From: Hoyosella sp. YIM 151337 | Lineage (GTDB): Bacteria; Actinomycetota; Actinomycetes; Mycobacteriales; Mycobacteriaceae | Assembly: GCF_026041215.1 (NCBI RefSeq) | Contig: NZ_JAPEIQ010000039.1 | Span: 186,001 to 250,000, forward strand | Direction: 5' to 3' | Length of the DNA: 64,000 bases | Shown: piece after piece, positions 27,424 to 35,898 of the stretch | How positions within the stretch are numbered: position 1 is the stretch's first letter | How the letters are laid out: each line of letters begins with the position of its first letter | The notes under the pieces: model-generated | Databases searched by the model: none | The model's input: only the letters and a program-made list of their open reading frames with translations | What the model was told of the DNA's origin: nothing | Position numbers and translations under genes: made by a program

Positions 27424-28554
27424 GTGGCGGAGTCCAGACATGGCCCGGTCTCGGTGGTACTTGCCGGGGGCGGGACGGCCGGCCATATCGAGCCGGCGAT
27501 GGCTGTCGCTGACGCGCTGCGTGATATCGATCCCGACGTTCGGATTACGGCGCTGGGAACGGAGCGTGGTTTGGAAACCACGCTTATCCCTGAACGCGGC
27601 TATCCGCTCGAACTGATACCGCCCGTGCCACTGCCGCGCAAGCCATCGCGGCAGATGCTCGCACTGCCCGCGCGTGTTCGGCAATCCGTGAAGCAAACCC
27701 GGGCGATCCTCGACCAGGTTGAAGCTGACGTCATCGTGGGATTCGGCGGTTACGTCTCGCTGCCCGCCTACCTTGCGGCTGGACCGGGGCTGTTGCGGCG
27801 CCGCCGCCGAATACCGATTGTCGTCCATGAAGCAAACGCGAGCGCAGGTCTCGCGAACAAGGTGGGAGCGCGGCGTGCAGCCCGCGTCCTGACGGCGTTC
27901 CCCGAGTCCGGCTTGCGCGGCGGCACACAGGTCGGAATCCCCGTCCGCGCGGCGATCACAACCCTGGACCGCGCAGCACTGCGTGACCACGCGCGCGACA
28001 GTTTCGGCCTCGATCCGCAGGCTAAGACGCTGCTCGTGTTTGGCGGCTCGCAAGGTGCGCGCACGCTCAACGACGCGGTTTCCGGGGCGGCTCCCGAACT
28101 GGCGGCGGCAGGCATCGGCGTGCTGCACGCGCACGGACCGAAGAACACCATCGAGATTCCAGCGTCCCCGGGCGGGCCGCCCTACGTCGCGCTGCCATAT
28201 CTGAGCCGTATGGATCTCGCGTATGCTGCGGCGGACGCAGTGGTGTGCCGTTCGGGCGCCATGACGGTGGCCGAGGTGTCCGCCGTGGGACTGCCCGCGG
28301 TGTACGTTCCGCTGCCGCACGGCAACGGGGAGCAGGAACTCAACGCCCGCCCGGTGGTCGCGGCCGGCGGCGGGATCATCATCGCAGACCGTGATCTGAC
28401 GCGTGATCGCGTCGTCGATACGATTATTCCGCTGCTCGAGGACACGGCGCGTTTACAGCGCATGAGTGCGGAGGCGGCAGGCGCGGGGCATCGCTCTGCT
28501 GCCACAGAAGTGGCGAGAATCGTCATGGATGTCGCGAGAGGAGACGCCGCGTGA
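27424..28554 (+). CDS. murG: Lipid II synthase MurG (UDP-GlcNAc transferase)
   Basis: Adds GlcNAc to lipid I. 376 residues, GT28 fold: [19 protein letters not shown] at the N-terminus, [38 protein letters not shown] opening the C-terminal domain, and [34 protein letters not shown] for UDP-GlcNAc binding. GTG start preceded by GGAG-type sequence. Overlaps murC by 4 nt. Confidence 0.96.
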   Translation: MAESRHGPVSVVLAGGGTAGHIEPAMAVADALRDIDPDVRITALGTERGLETTLIPERGYPLELIPPVPLPRKPSRQMLALPARVRQSVKQTRAILDQVEADVIVGFGGYVSLPAYLAAGPGLLRRRRRIPIVVHEANASAGLANKVGARRAARVLTAFPESGLRGGTQVGIPVRAAITTLDRAALRDHARDSFGLDPQAKTLLVFGGSQGARTLNDAVSGAAPELAAAGIGVLHAHGPKNTIEIPASPGGPPYVALPYLSRMDLAYAAADAVVCRSGAMTVAEVSAVGLPAVYVPLPHGNGEQELNARPVVAAGGGIIIADRDLTRDRVVDTIIPLLEDTARLQRMSAEAAGAGHRSAATEVARIVMDVARGDAA

Positions 28555-30080
28555 CGGATCACAATCTCGATAGTTCGCCTGCGCTGCCCGTGGAGTTGCA
28601 GCGTGTCCACATGATCGGGATCGGCGGCGCCGGCATGTCGGGAATCGCGCGGATCTTGATGGCACGCGGCGGCGCGGTCTCCGGGTCCGATGCGAAGGAC
28701 AGCCGCGTGCTGCTCGATCTTCGGGCGCGTGGCGCCGAAGTGCGCGTCGGCCACGACGCGAGCGCTCTCGATTTACTCGAAGGTGGGCCGACCCTGGTTG
28801 TGAGCACACAGAGCGCGATTCCGAAGACCAATCCGGAACTCGTCGAGGCGCAGCGTCGCGGCATCGCGACAACCTACCGCCCCGACGTGCTCGCAGCTCT
28901 GATGAACGACAGCAGGCCGGTCCTGGTGGCGGGTACCCACGGCAAAACATCAACCACCTCGCTTCTGGTTGTGGCGCTCCAGCACTGCCGCCTGGACCCG
29001 TCCTTCGCGGTGGGTGGTGAGCTCAATGAGGCCGGCACCAACGCGCATCACGGAACCGGTAACCTATTCGTCGCTGAAGCAGACGAAAGCGACGGGTCGC
29101 TGCTCCGTTACAAACCGAGCATCGCGATCGTCACGAACGTTGAGGCCGATCATTTGGACTTCTTCGGCTCAGCTGATGCGTACGTGCGCGTATTCGATGA
29201 GTTCGCGGAGCGTATTGTGCCGGGTGGGCTGGTGGTTGCGTGCCTCGATGATCCAGGTTCTGCGGCGTTCGCTGAACGCACTGCTGCCAGGGGCATACGC
29301 GTCATCGGTTACGGCTCCGGGGAAGCCGTGCAGGTTCCGCCAGCGGGTGTCGAGGTGGGGGTGAGCCTCCTCAGTTGGGCAGCGAAAGACGGTGGCGGTG
29401 CCGGGCAAATACACATCGCTGGTGAGGAACAACCGCGCGCAATGCGGCTGTCGGTGCCAGGACGGCACATGGCGCTCAATGCCCTGGGGGCATTCCTGGC
29501 GGCCCGAGCCGCTGGTGCAGACCCGGACGAAATCCTCGCGGGCCTCGAGAGTTTCGGTGGAGTACGACGGCGTTTCCAGTACACCGGCCGTGAAGCCGGA
29601 GTGCGTCTGTACGACGACTACGCGCATCACCCCACCGAGGTCCGCGCCGTGCTGTCGACAGCGCAGGCGATGGTCGAACAAGAACATTCCGCCGACCCGG
29701 AAACACCGCGCGGCCGCGTCGTAGTGGTCTTCCAGCCGCACCTATACTCGCGGACTCAAACCTTCAGCATAGAGTTCGCGGACGCCTTGAGTATTGCCGA
29801 CGAGGTAGTTGTGCTCGACGTGTATGGCGCGCGGGAGGAACCCGTGCCCGGAGTCACTGGGGAACTCATCGCGCGTCAGGTCAAGAAGCCGTGTCATTTC
29901 CAGCCGGACGTATCTGCGCTGCCACGGCAGGTGGCTAAACTGACAAATCCTGGCGACCTCGTGCTGACTATGGGGGCCGGCGATGTGACGATGCTGGGCC
30001 CGTCCATCCTCGACGCGCTGCGTGCGAAGCGGAACCATCTGCGTCCCGGTGCCTCGAAAGTCCGGGGACGCTCGGGGTAG
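28551..30080 (+). CDS. murC: UDP-MurNAc:L-alanine ligase MurC
   Basis: 509 residues. [18 protein letters not shown] at the N-terminus, ATP loop [36 protein letters not shown], and [14 protein letters not shown] in the C-terminal domain are all Mur-ligase/MurC hallmarks. Carries out the first cytoplasmic peptide-adding step on UDP-MurNAc. GTG start overlaps murG by 4 nt; ftsQ starts 3 nt after the stop. Confidence 0.96.
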   Translation: MTDHNLDSSPALPVELQRVHMIGIGGAGMSGIARILMARGGAVSGSDAKDSRVLLDLRARGAEVRVGHDASALDLLEGGPTLVVSTQSAIPKTNPELVEAQRRGIATTYRPDVLAALMNDSRPVLVAGTHGKTSTTSLLVVALQHCRLDPSFAVGGELNEAGTNAHHGTGNLFVAEADESDGSLLRYKPSIAIVTNVEADHLDFFGSADAYVRVFDEFAERIVPGGLVVACLDDPGSAAFAERTAARGIRVIGYGSGEAVQVPPAGVEVGVSLLSWAAKDGGGAGQIHIAGEEQPRAMRLSVPGRHMALNALGAFLAARAAGADPDEILAGLESFGGVRRRFQYTGREAGVRLYDDYAHHPTEVRAVLSTAQAMVEQEHSADPETPRGRVVVVFQPHLYSRTQTFSIEFADALSIADEVVVLDVYGAREEPVPGVTGELIARQVKKPCHFQPDVSALPRQVAKLTNPGDLVLTMGAGDVTMLGPSILDALRAKRNHLRPGASKVRGRSG

Positions 30081-30083
30081 CAG

Positions 30084-30809
30084 GTGAGTCGGACGACGGT
30101 ACAGCGACCGGGGCGGCAACGGAGCCCTCGCGTCGAGCGACGGCGAGCGCCGCGCTGGAAGGTCATTCTCGTCATCGCCCTGACGGTATGCGGCCTGGCG
30201 GGAATCGGGGCAGCCGTCTACTTCTCGCCGCTCTTAGCGGTGCGCGAAATCGAGGTGCAGACCGGTCCTTCAGTGCCTGAGGAAATGGTGCGTGCCGTAG
30301 TGGAGGTAGAGCCGGAAACCCCGCTGCTGCAGGTCAGTACGTTCGCTGTGGCTTCACGCGTGGCGGAACTGCCGAAGGTAGCCGAAGTATCGGTACAGCG
30401 CAGCTATCCGTCGACTTTGCGGATTGTGGTCACCGAACGGATCCCGGTCGTGTTCTACGACAATCCGGCAGGGCCACATTTGATGGACGCTGCGGCGGTG
30501 ACGTTCGCGATCGAGCCACCGCCGGAGGGCTTGCCCAAGCTCGATGTGGCCGATCCAGGCGAGGAAGATGCGGCCACACGAGCAGCGCTCGATGTGCTGC
30601 TTTCGCTTACACCGGAAGTGCGGGACCACGTTGTCGAGGTAACCGCCGAATCACCCGCTGATGTGCGTCTGACCCTGGGGGACGGCCGCACCGTGATCTG
30701 GGGGAGCGCCGAGCACACTGGTCGCAAAGCGCGCGTTGCTAATGCGCTGCTGACCCAGCCTGGCCAGGTATACGACGTGTCGAGTCCGGAATTGCCGACG
30801 ATTCGCTAA
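30084..30809 (+). CDS. ftsQ: Cell division protein FtsQ (POTRA domain)
   Basis: 241 residues: basic cytoplasmic N-terminus (Arg-rich, 1-27), one TM helix (about 28-50, VILVIALTVCGLAGIGAAVYF), POTRA domain (LLAVREIEVQTGPSVPEEMVRAVVEVE...LQVSTFAVASRVAELPKVAEVSVQRSYPSTL) and a FtsQ/DivIB beta domain ending near DLSSPELP-type sequence (DVSSPELPTIR). Part of the FtsQLB complex at the septum. GTG start. Confidence 0.93.
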   Translation: MSRTTVQRPGRQRSPRVERRRAPRWKVILVIALTVCGLAGIGAAVYFSPLLAVREIEVQTGPSVPEEMVRAVVEVEPETPLLQVSTFAVASRVAELPKVAEVSVQRSYPSTLRIVVTERIPVVFYDNPAGPHLMDAAAVTFAIEPPPEGLPKLDVADPGEEDAATRAALDVLLSLTPEVRDHVVEVTAESPADVRLTLGDGRTVIWGSAEHTGRKARVANALLTQPGQVYDVSSPELPTIR

Positions 30810-31078
30810 GGCGAGAATCGCGGCACTGCACGGTGTTTGGTCACCCACCGGCGCGCCCAGCAGGGCGGTCAAGGTTTCGCGAAGAAGAAATAACTGTGCG
30901 GTATCGGCGCGCCTAATGGAGATCGCTGCAACTGATGCCTAGCGTTTCCGTGCAGTCAGGTACTTGACATAACTCTAACCCTGTGGTTGAGGTTTAGGGT
31001 TTGGAGTTTTCGAGTTCCCGGCCCCTGAAAGTCCACTAAGAACGCTGGTAGAGCAAGACACATGGAAGGCGAGAGCCC
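30810..31078 (+). promoter_or_regulatory. ftsZ: ftsQ-ftsZ intergenic region with candidate promoter and inverted repeat
   Basis: TTGACA (30964-30969) is a consensus -35. No perfectly spaced -10 is seen, the nearest being weak (GTTGAG region); TAGGGT (30995-31000) fits TANNNT but is 25 nt away. An imperfect inverted repeat follows: ACTCTAACCCT (30972-30982) and AGGGTTTGGAGT (30996-31007) around a 13-nt centre. The ftsZ ribosome-binding site GGAAGG lies shortly before the ATG. A separate ftsZ promoter here is likely, as in mycobacteria. Confidence 0.5.
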
Positions 31079-32308
31079 ATGACGCCCCCGCACAACTACC
31101 TCGCCGTAATCAAAGTCGTCGGCATCGGCGGCGGTGGGGTCAACGCAGTTAACCGAATGATCGAAGCGGGACTCAAAGGTGTTGAGTTCATCGCGATCAA
31201 CACGGATGCGCAAGCGTTGCTCATGAGTGACGCAGACGTGAAGCTCGACGTGGGTCGTGAACTCACGCGTGGCCTCGGCGCAGGAGCGGACCCCGAAGTC
31301 GGCCGCAAAGCGGCGGAAGATCACAAGAACGAGATTGAAGAAGTCCTCAAAGGCGCGGATATGGTCTTCGTGACCGCGGGCGAAGGTGGCGGTACCGGCA
31401 CCGGCGGTGCACCGGTCGTCGCAAGCCTGGCCCGCAAGCTCGGCGCGCTGACCGTTGGTGTTGTTACCCGTCCGTTCTCCTTCGAAGGGAAACGCCGCGG
31501 CGCCCAAGCGGAAGCAGGCATCGCCGCACTTCGCGAGAGCTGTGACACGCTCATCGTTATCCCCAACGACCGGCTACTTCAGCTCGGTGACGCGGCAGTG
31601 AGCCTGATGGACGCTTTCCGCTCTGCCGACGAGGTGCTCCTCAACGGTGTGCAAGGCATCACCGATCTCATCACGACACCAGGTCTCATCAACGTCGACT
31701 TCGCCGACGTCAAGGGTGTGATGTCGGGCGCGGGCACTGCGCTCATGGGCATCGGCTCGGCACGCGGTGAGGGACGTGCCGTGAAAGCAGCTGAGACTGC
31801 GATCAATTCGCCACTACTCGAAGCATCGATGGACGGTGCGCATGGCGTGCTGCTCTCGATCGCTGGCGGTTCAGACCTCGGCTTGTTTGAGATTCACGAC
31901 GCAGCAAGCCTCGTTGAGGAAGCCGCACACGTTGATGCCAACATCATCTTCGGTACCGTCATCGACGATTCCCTTGGCGACGAGGTTCGCGTCACGGTGA
32001 TCGCAGCAGGCTTCGATGGCGCGCCTCCGGCCCGCAATCTCAGGGAAGAGTCCCGCCGGGAGCCCGCACGCCAGTCCGCTGCACGAGCTCCTGAAAGTGC
32101 TCGCCGGGGCGGTTCTGAGAGCGCAGCCGGACGTGACTTCCAGGCGTCACGTAACCGCTTTAGTGGTGACCTCCCGCCAATCCCAGCCGGTGGTAGTCGG
32201 CGCAGTGAAGCTCCGTCACGTGGCGAACAGGTTCCTGCCAGCCCGGGGCGCGGCCGCTCGTCGGATGACTTCGACGACGACTTCGACGTGCCCCCGTTCA
32301 TGCGGTGA
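31079..32308 (+). CDS. ftsZ: Cell division GTPase FtsZ
   Basis: Tubulin-like GTPase forming the Z ring. 409 residues: [20 protein letters not shown], tubulin signature G101-EGGGTGTGG110, NDRLLQL, synergy (T7) region [16 protein letters not shown], then a variable Ser/Arg/Pro-rich linker (about 320-395) and the acidic C-terminal peptide [10 protein letters not shown] that docks SepF and FtsW in actinobacteria. ATG preceded by GGAAGGCGAGAG. Own promoter likely in the 269-nt gap upstream. Confidence 0.98.
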   Translation: MTPPHNYLAVIKVVGIGGGGVNAVNRMIEAGLKGVEFIAINTDAQALLMSDADVKLDVGRELTRGLGAGADPEVGRKAAEDHKNEIEEVLKGADMVFVTAGEGGGTGTGGAPVVASLARKLGALTVGVVTRPFSFEGKRRGAQAEAGIAALRESCDTLIVIPNDRLLQLGDAAVSLMDAFRSADEVLLNGVQGITDLITTPGLINVDFADVKGVMSGAGTALMGIGSARGEGRAVKAAETAINSPLLEASMDGAHGVLLSIAGGSDLGLFEIHDAASLVEEAAHVDANIIFGTVIDDSLGDEVRVTVIAAGFDGAPPARNLREESRREPARQSAARAPESARRGGSESAAGRDFQASRNRFSGDLPPIPAGGSRRSEAPSRGEQVPASPGRGRSSDDFDDDFDVPPFMR

Positions 32309-32385
32309 CGTTTGGCATCCGCGCGCGCGAACGCTGCGCGCCATGGTGGTGCTAGCGACTGAGGAGATGTGGCTGAGGGGGAGAG

Positions 32386-33090
32386 ATGCCGGTCCGGTGG
32401 AAGATCACGACGCGCGCCGGTGGTGTCTCTCAGCCCCCCTACAGCTCATTCAACCTCGGTGCCCATGTGGGTGACGAGCCCGCCGCTGTGACGGAAAATC
32501 GGAGGCGGCTCGCTGCGGACATCGGTGTCCGCGACAACCGTGTCATCTGGATGGACCAGGTGCACGGAACAAAGGTCGCGGTTGTCGACGGTCCCAAGGA
32601 CGAACCGCTCGGTCAGACCGATGCGGTGGTGACCGCAAAGCCCGGCCTCGTTCTCGCTGTGCTGACCGCTGATTGCGTGCCAGTGCTGCTCGCCGATGAG
32701 ACGGCGTGTGTGATAGGGGCCGCGCACGCCGGACGAATCGGTGCAAGGAACGGGGTCGTGAAGGCAGTGATCGGCCAGATGGCCAGCATGGGGGCAGACC
32801 CTGGCCGCATCACTGTTCTTCTTGGACCGGCAGCGTGCGGACGCTGCTACGAAGTCCCCAACGACATGCGCGCAGACGTGGAACGCTCTTTGCCCGGCAG
32901 TTCCGCAACGACACGGCGCGGAACGCCGTCGGTCGATATTCCCGCTGGTATCGAGCGGCAACTCAGACAGTTGGGCGTGCACTGCGTACAGCGCGACCCG
33001 CGGTGCACAATCGAAGAGACGGTGCTCTTCAGCTACCGGCGGAGCGCGCCGACAGGGCGGTTCGCGTCGTTGATCTGGATGACGGAGTGA
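32386..33090 (+). CDS. pgeF: YfiH/PgeF family purine nucleoside phosphorylase / peptidoglycan editing factor
   Basis: 234 residues of the DUF152 family. Zn-binding and catalytic blocks: WMDQVHG, LTADCVPVLLAD, GAAHAGRIGARNGVV, LLGPAACGRCYEVP and YRRSAPTGRFA. Homologues (laccase-domain protein/FAMIN-like) act on purine nucleosides, or hydrolyse mis-incorporated L-Ser from muropeptide precursors in E. coli (PgeF). Gene order after ftsZ is conserved. The usual GWRG after AAHAG is replaced by GRIG. ATG preceded by GGGGGAG. Overlaps yggS (GTGA). Confidence 0.88.
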   Translation: MPVRWKITTRAGGVSQPPYSSFNLGAHVGDEPAAVTENRRRLAADIGVRDNRVIWMDQVHGTKVAVVDGPKDEPLGQTDAVVTAKPGLVLAVLTADCVPVLLADETACVIGAAHAGRIGARNGVVKAVIGQMASMGADPGRITVLLGPAACGRCYEVPNDMRADVERSLPGSSATTRRGTPSVDIPAGIERQLRQLGVHCVQRDPRCTIEETVLFSYRRSAPTGRFASLIWMTE

Positions 33091-33845
33091 GCGGAGTGAG
33101 TGAATCAGCCCGCGCGCGCAGGGCTTCGGAAGTCGCTGAGGCCGTCCGCGCGCAAAGGGAACGGCTGGAGCGGGCTTGCCGTGCTGCGGGGCGGTCGCCC
33201 GAAGCTGTCGCACTGCTGCCCGTCACCAAGTACTTCCCGGCGTCGGACGCGCACATCCTTTACACATTGGGTTTTCGCGACTTCGGAGAATCCCGGGTGC
33301 AAGAAGCCGCTGCAAAAGTGGCGGACTTCCGCGGGCTAGAATCCAACGCGGCCGTGCGGTGGCACATGATCGGTCAGTTGCAGCGCAACAAGGCGAACGC
33401 GGTCGCTCGCTGGGCCGCCGCGGTGCATTCCGTCGACAACAGCAAACTCATCGCTGGGCTGGCCCGCGGCGTCGCGACGGCCCGGGACCGGGGTGAGCGT
33501 GCCACTGATGCAGACCTGGCGGTGTATCTGCAAGTCAGCCTGGATGGTGACACCCAACGCGGTGGCGCAGCTGAACCAGAGCTTGACGCGCTCGGCGCCG
33601 CGGTGGCTGAGGCCGACGGGCTGGCATTGGCCGGGCTGATGGCAGTGCCGCCGCTTGGTGCCGACCCCGAGCGGTCCTTCGCACGCTTGCACGAGATCCA
33701 CGTCGAGTTCCTGCGTTCGTTCCCTAGGGCGACTCAACTTTCCGCCGGAATGTCCGGCGACATGGAAGTTGCTGTGCGACACGGTTCTACCTGCGTGCGT
33801 GTCGGTACCGCATTGTTGGGTCTCAGAACGATAACCTCGCCGTAA
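33087..33845 (+). CDS. yggS: PLP homeostasis protein YggS/YlmE (PLPBP)
   Basis: 252-residue TIM-barrel protein that binds pyridoxal 5'-phosphate without known catalysis and buffers PLP. Schiff-base Lys in LLPVTKYFP, then FGESRVQEAAAK, WHMIGQLQRNKA, VHSVDNSKL, MAVPPLG, LSAGMSGDMEVAVRHGSTCVRVGTALLG. GTG 33087 overlaps the pgeF stop; a second GTG at 33096 has a better-spaced GGAG and is equally possible. The position between ftsZ and sepF is standard in Gram-positives. Confidence 0.92.
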   Translation: MSGVSESARARRASEVAEAVRAQRERLERACRAAGRSPEAVALLPVTKYFPASDAHILYTLGFRDFGESRVQEAAAKVADFRGLESNAAVRWHMIGQLQRNKANAVARWAAAVHSVDNSKLIAGLARGVATARDRGERATDADLAVYLQVSLDGDTQRGGAAEPELDALGAAVAEADGLALAGLMAVPPLGADPERSFARLHEIHVEFLRSFPRATQLSAGMSGDMEVAVRHGSTCVRVGTALLGLRTITSP

Positions 33846-33944
33846 TTGAACGTTGGTGAACTCTGAGAAGCCTGTAAGCGGACTTCTGTCCAGCCCCCGC
33901 CCTGCCCCAAAAAGCTTGCTGCCCCCGCCTAGGAAGGTCGATCT

Positions 33945-34631
33945 ATGAGCACTCTGCAGAAGATCAAGGAGTACTTCGCACTCGTTCCGCCAGCCGAGTA
34001 TGAGGACGATTACCTCGACGAACCGGAGCAGGCCCGCGGCCGGGGCCGGCGCGATGACGACATGCCCGGCTATCGCCCTGGAACTTACGTTCCGCCGCGT
34101 CGCGACGACTACCCGCGTGGCGGGTTTGAACGTGAAGGTTTCGAACGCGATGGCTTCGACCGGGAGGCGTTCGACCGTGACGGGTTCGAGCGTGACCGCT
34201 TCGGTGACCCGCGTTCGCCGCGAATGCAGTCGGCTGCGCCGGTCGCTGAGGACTTCGGCCGTGCATCGGCGCGGCAGGCTATGCCGCGCCGCGCAGAACG
34301 AATCGACGCGCCCGTTGAGCGCCGTTCCGCGGCGTTCGAGGATGGTGGAGCGCTCGGCAAGATCACAACGCTGCGCCCGCGTGACTACAGCGAGGCACGT
34401 ACGGTTGGTGAGCAGTTCCGCGACGGCGTTCCTGTGATCATGGATCTCAACGACATGCCGGGTGCGGACGCGAAGCGACTGGTCGACTTCGCGGCGGGCT
34501 GCGCGTTCGCTCTCAACGGGAGCTTCGAGAAGGTGGCTTCCAAGGTGTTTCTGCTTTCCCCGGCAGACATCGACGTCTCTGCCGAAGACCGTCGCCGGCT
34601 CGCCGAAAACGGGCTGTATCAGGCCCGGTAA
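33945..34631 (+). CDS. sepF: Cell division protein SepF with repetitive linker
   Basis: Membrane anchor for FtsZ in actinobacteria. 228 residues: N-terminal amphipathic helix MSTLQKIKEYFALV, an acidic/Arg linker, and the C-terminal SepF core (about 138-228, KITTLRPRDYSEARTVGEQF, VIMDLNDMPGADAKRLVDFAAG, KVFLLSP). Within the linker, residues 60-84 are five pentapeptides of pattern (G/A)F(E/D)R(E/D), an alternating acid/base aromatic repeat. ATG preceded by AGGAAGG. The 99-nt gap upstream shows no clear element. Confidence 0.95.
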   Translation: MSTLQKIKEYFALVPPAEYEDDYLDEPEQARGRGRRDDDMPGYRPGTYVPPRRDDYPRGGFEREGFERDGFDREAFDRDGFERDRFGDPRSPRMQSAAPVAEDFGRASARQAMPRRAERIDAPVERRSAAFEDGGALGKITTLRPRDYSEARTVGEQFRDGVPVIMDLNDMPGADAKRLVDFAAGCAFALNGSFEKVASKVFLLSPADIDVSAEDRRRLAENGLYQAR

Positions 34632-34717
34632 CGTGGGAATCGAGAAGATCGTCACGTCCGTGCCAGGGACGGGCGGGCGAGTTTGAACCTTCTGGTGAAG
34701 TCAGGCAGAGTGGCAGA

Positions 34718-35014
34718 GTGCTGATCCTCGTAGTGATCTCGAATCTCCTGTTCTTCTACTCGCTCTTCCTCATCGCGCGGGTGGTCATCGAGTTCATCCG
34801 TATGTTCGCGCGGGATTGGCATCCCACCGGCGCGATCGTTGTGATTCTGGAGTTCATCTTCACGATCACCGATCCGCCGATTAAATTCCTCCGAAAGTTC
34901 ATACCGCCGATTCCGCTCGGCTCCGTGCGGCTCGACCTGTCCGTTCTGATACTGCTTATCGGAATCATGGTGCTGCAGAGTGTCATTGGCGGCATCATTG
35001 CGAGCAGCGCGTAA
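34718..35014 (+). CDS. yggT: YggT family membrane protein
   Basis: 98 residues with two TM helices (about 4-26 and 70-95) separated by the conserved YggT loop: FIRMFARDW, then TDPPIKFLRKFIPPI and RLDLSVLIL. Function is not established; genetics in several bacteria links it to osmotic stress or division and its gene regularly lies between sepF and divIVA. GTG start. Confidence 0.93.
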   Translation: MLILVVISNLLFFYSLFLIARVVIEFIRMFARDWHPTGAIVVILEFIFTITDPPIKFLRKFIPPIPLGSVRLDLSVLILLIGIMVLQSVIGGIIASSA

Positions 35015-35085
35015 GGTTGTGCTCGGCATCAGTGCACGCGAACGGGGCTTTGCACGTTCAGACCCGTGAGGAAGGTTAGGGAGAA

Positions 35086-35832
35086 ATGCGTCTGACTCCG
35101 GCGGACGTCCACAATGTGGCGTTCAAGAAGCCGTCGCTAGGCAAGCGGGGGTACGACGAAGACGAAGTTGACGTCTTTCTCGACCTCGTCGAACAGGAAC
35201 TTGCTCGCCTGGTCGACGAGAACAATGACTTGCGTGAGCGCGTAAGCGAACTCGAGTCCAAGCTCGAGAGGGTCTCGAAGGGCGAAGGGTCAGGCGAGGC
35301 GGCGAGTGCGCAAGCCGCGAAGATCATCGGTCTTGCGCAGGAGATGGCCGACCGGCTGACGACCGATGCGCGCAAGGAAGCTGACTCTACACTCAGCGAT
35401 GCCAAAGAAAAATCGAAGTCCACGCTCACTGAGGCGCGGGACAAATCTGCCGCGATGGTGAAAGACGCCCGCGAGAAGGCGGATGCCATCGTTACCGCCG
35501 CGCGGGAAAAGGGTGACGGTGAGTATGCGGCCGCTAGGGAACGTGCCGAAACGCTGAAATCAGATGCGGAACGTCAGCACGCCGAGATACTTGGCGCGAT
35601 CAACGAGCAGCGCATTGTTCTCGAGGGGCGTATCGACCAGTTGAGAACATTCGAGCGTGAGTACCGGGTCCGCATGAAGGCCTACCTCGAGGCGCAACTC
35701 GAGGATCTCACCGCGATGGCGTCAGGCAGCGCGCCAGCAAACAGGCCGGCCCATCAGGATGAAGAACCGGGCCTTGTCGACGAGGAGTCTGACCAGCCCC
35801 TGCAGGGGGAACTGATCGGCAACAGCGCGTAG
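35086..35832 (+). CDS. wag31: Polar growth organiser Wag31 (DivIVA)
   Basis: 248 residues. The N-terminal DivIVA membrane-binding domain [33 protein letters not shown] is followed by two long coiled coils rich in Ala/Glu/Lys (about 35-65 and 80-215) with a Gly/Ser-Ala linker, and an acidic tail. It recruits the wall-synthesis machinery to the poles in Mycobacteriales and is a Ser/Thr kinase substrate in M. tuberculosis. ATG preceded by AGGGAG. Last gene of the dcw run before a strong hairpin. Confidence 0.97.
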   Translation: MRLTPADVHNVAFKKPSLGKRGYDEDEVDVFLDLVEQELARLVDENNDLRERVSELESKLERVSKGEGSGEAASAQAAKIIGLAQEMADRLTTDARKEADSTLSDAKEKSKSTLTEARDKSAAMVKDAREKADAIVTAAREKGDGEYAAARERAETLKSDAERQHAEILGAINEQRIVLEGRIDQLRTFEREYRVRMKAYLEAQLEDLTAMASGSAPANRPAHQDEEPGLVDEESDQPLQGELIGNSA

Positions 35833-35850
35833 CCTGGATCAACGATAGCT

Positions 35851-35885
35851 CGACAAAAGGGGCCGATCACCGGCCCCTTTTGTCG
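35851..35885. terminator. Bidirectional terminator between wag31 and treY
   Basis: CGACAAAAGGGGCCG (35851-35865) and CGGCCCCTTTTGTCG (35871-35885) are perfect 15-nt arms around ATCAC. Each strand carries CCCCTTTTG within the distal arm, so it can terminate both wag31 and the convergent treY transcript. Confidence 0.9.
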
Positions 35886-35898
35886 TCGCAGGCCGTAA

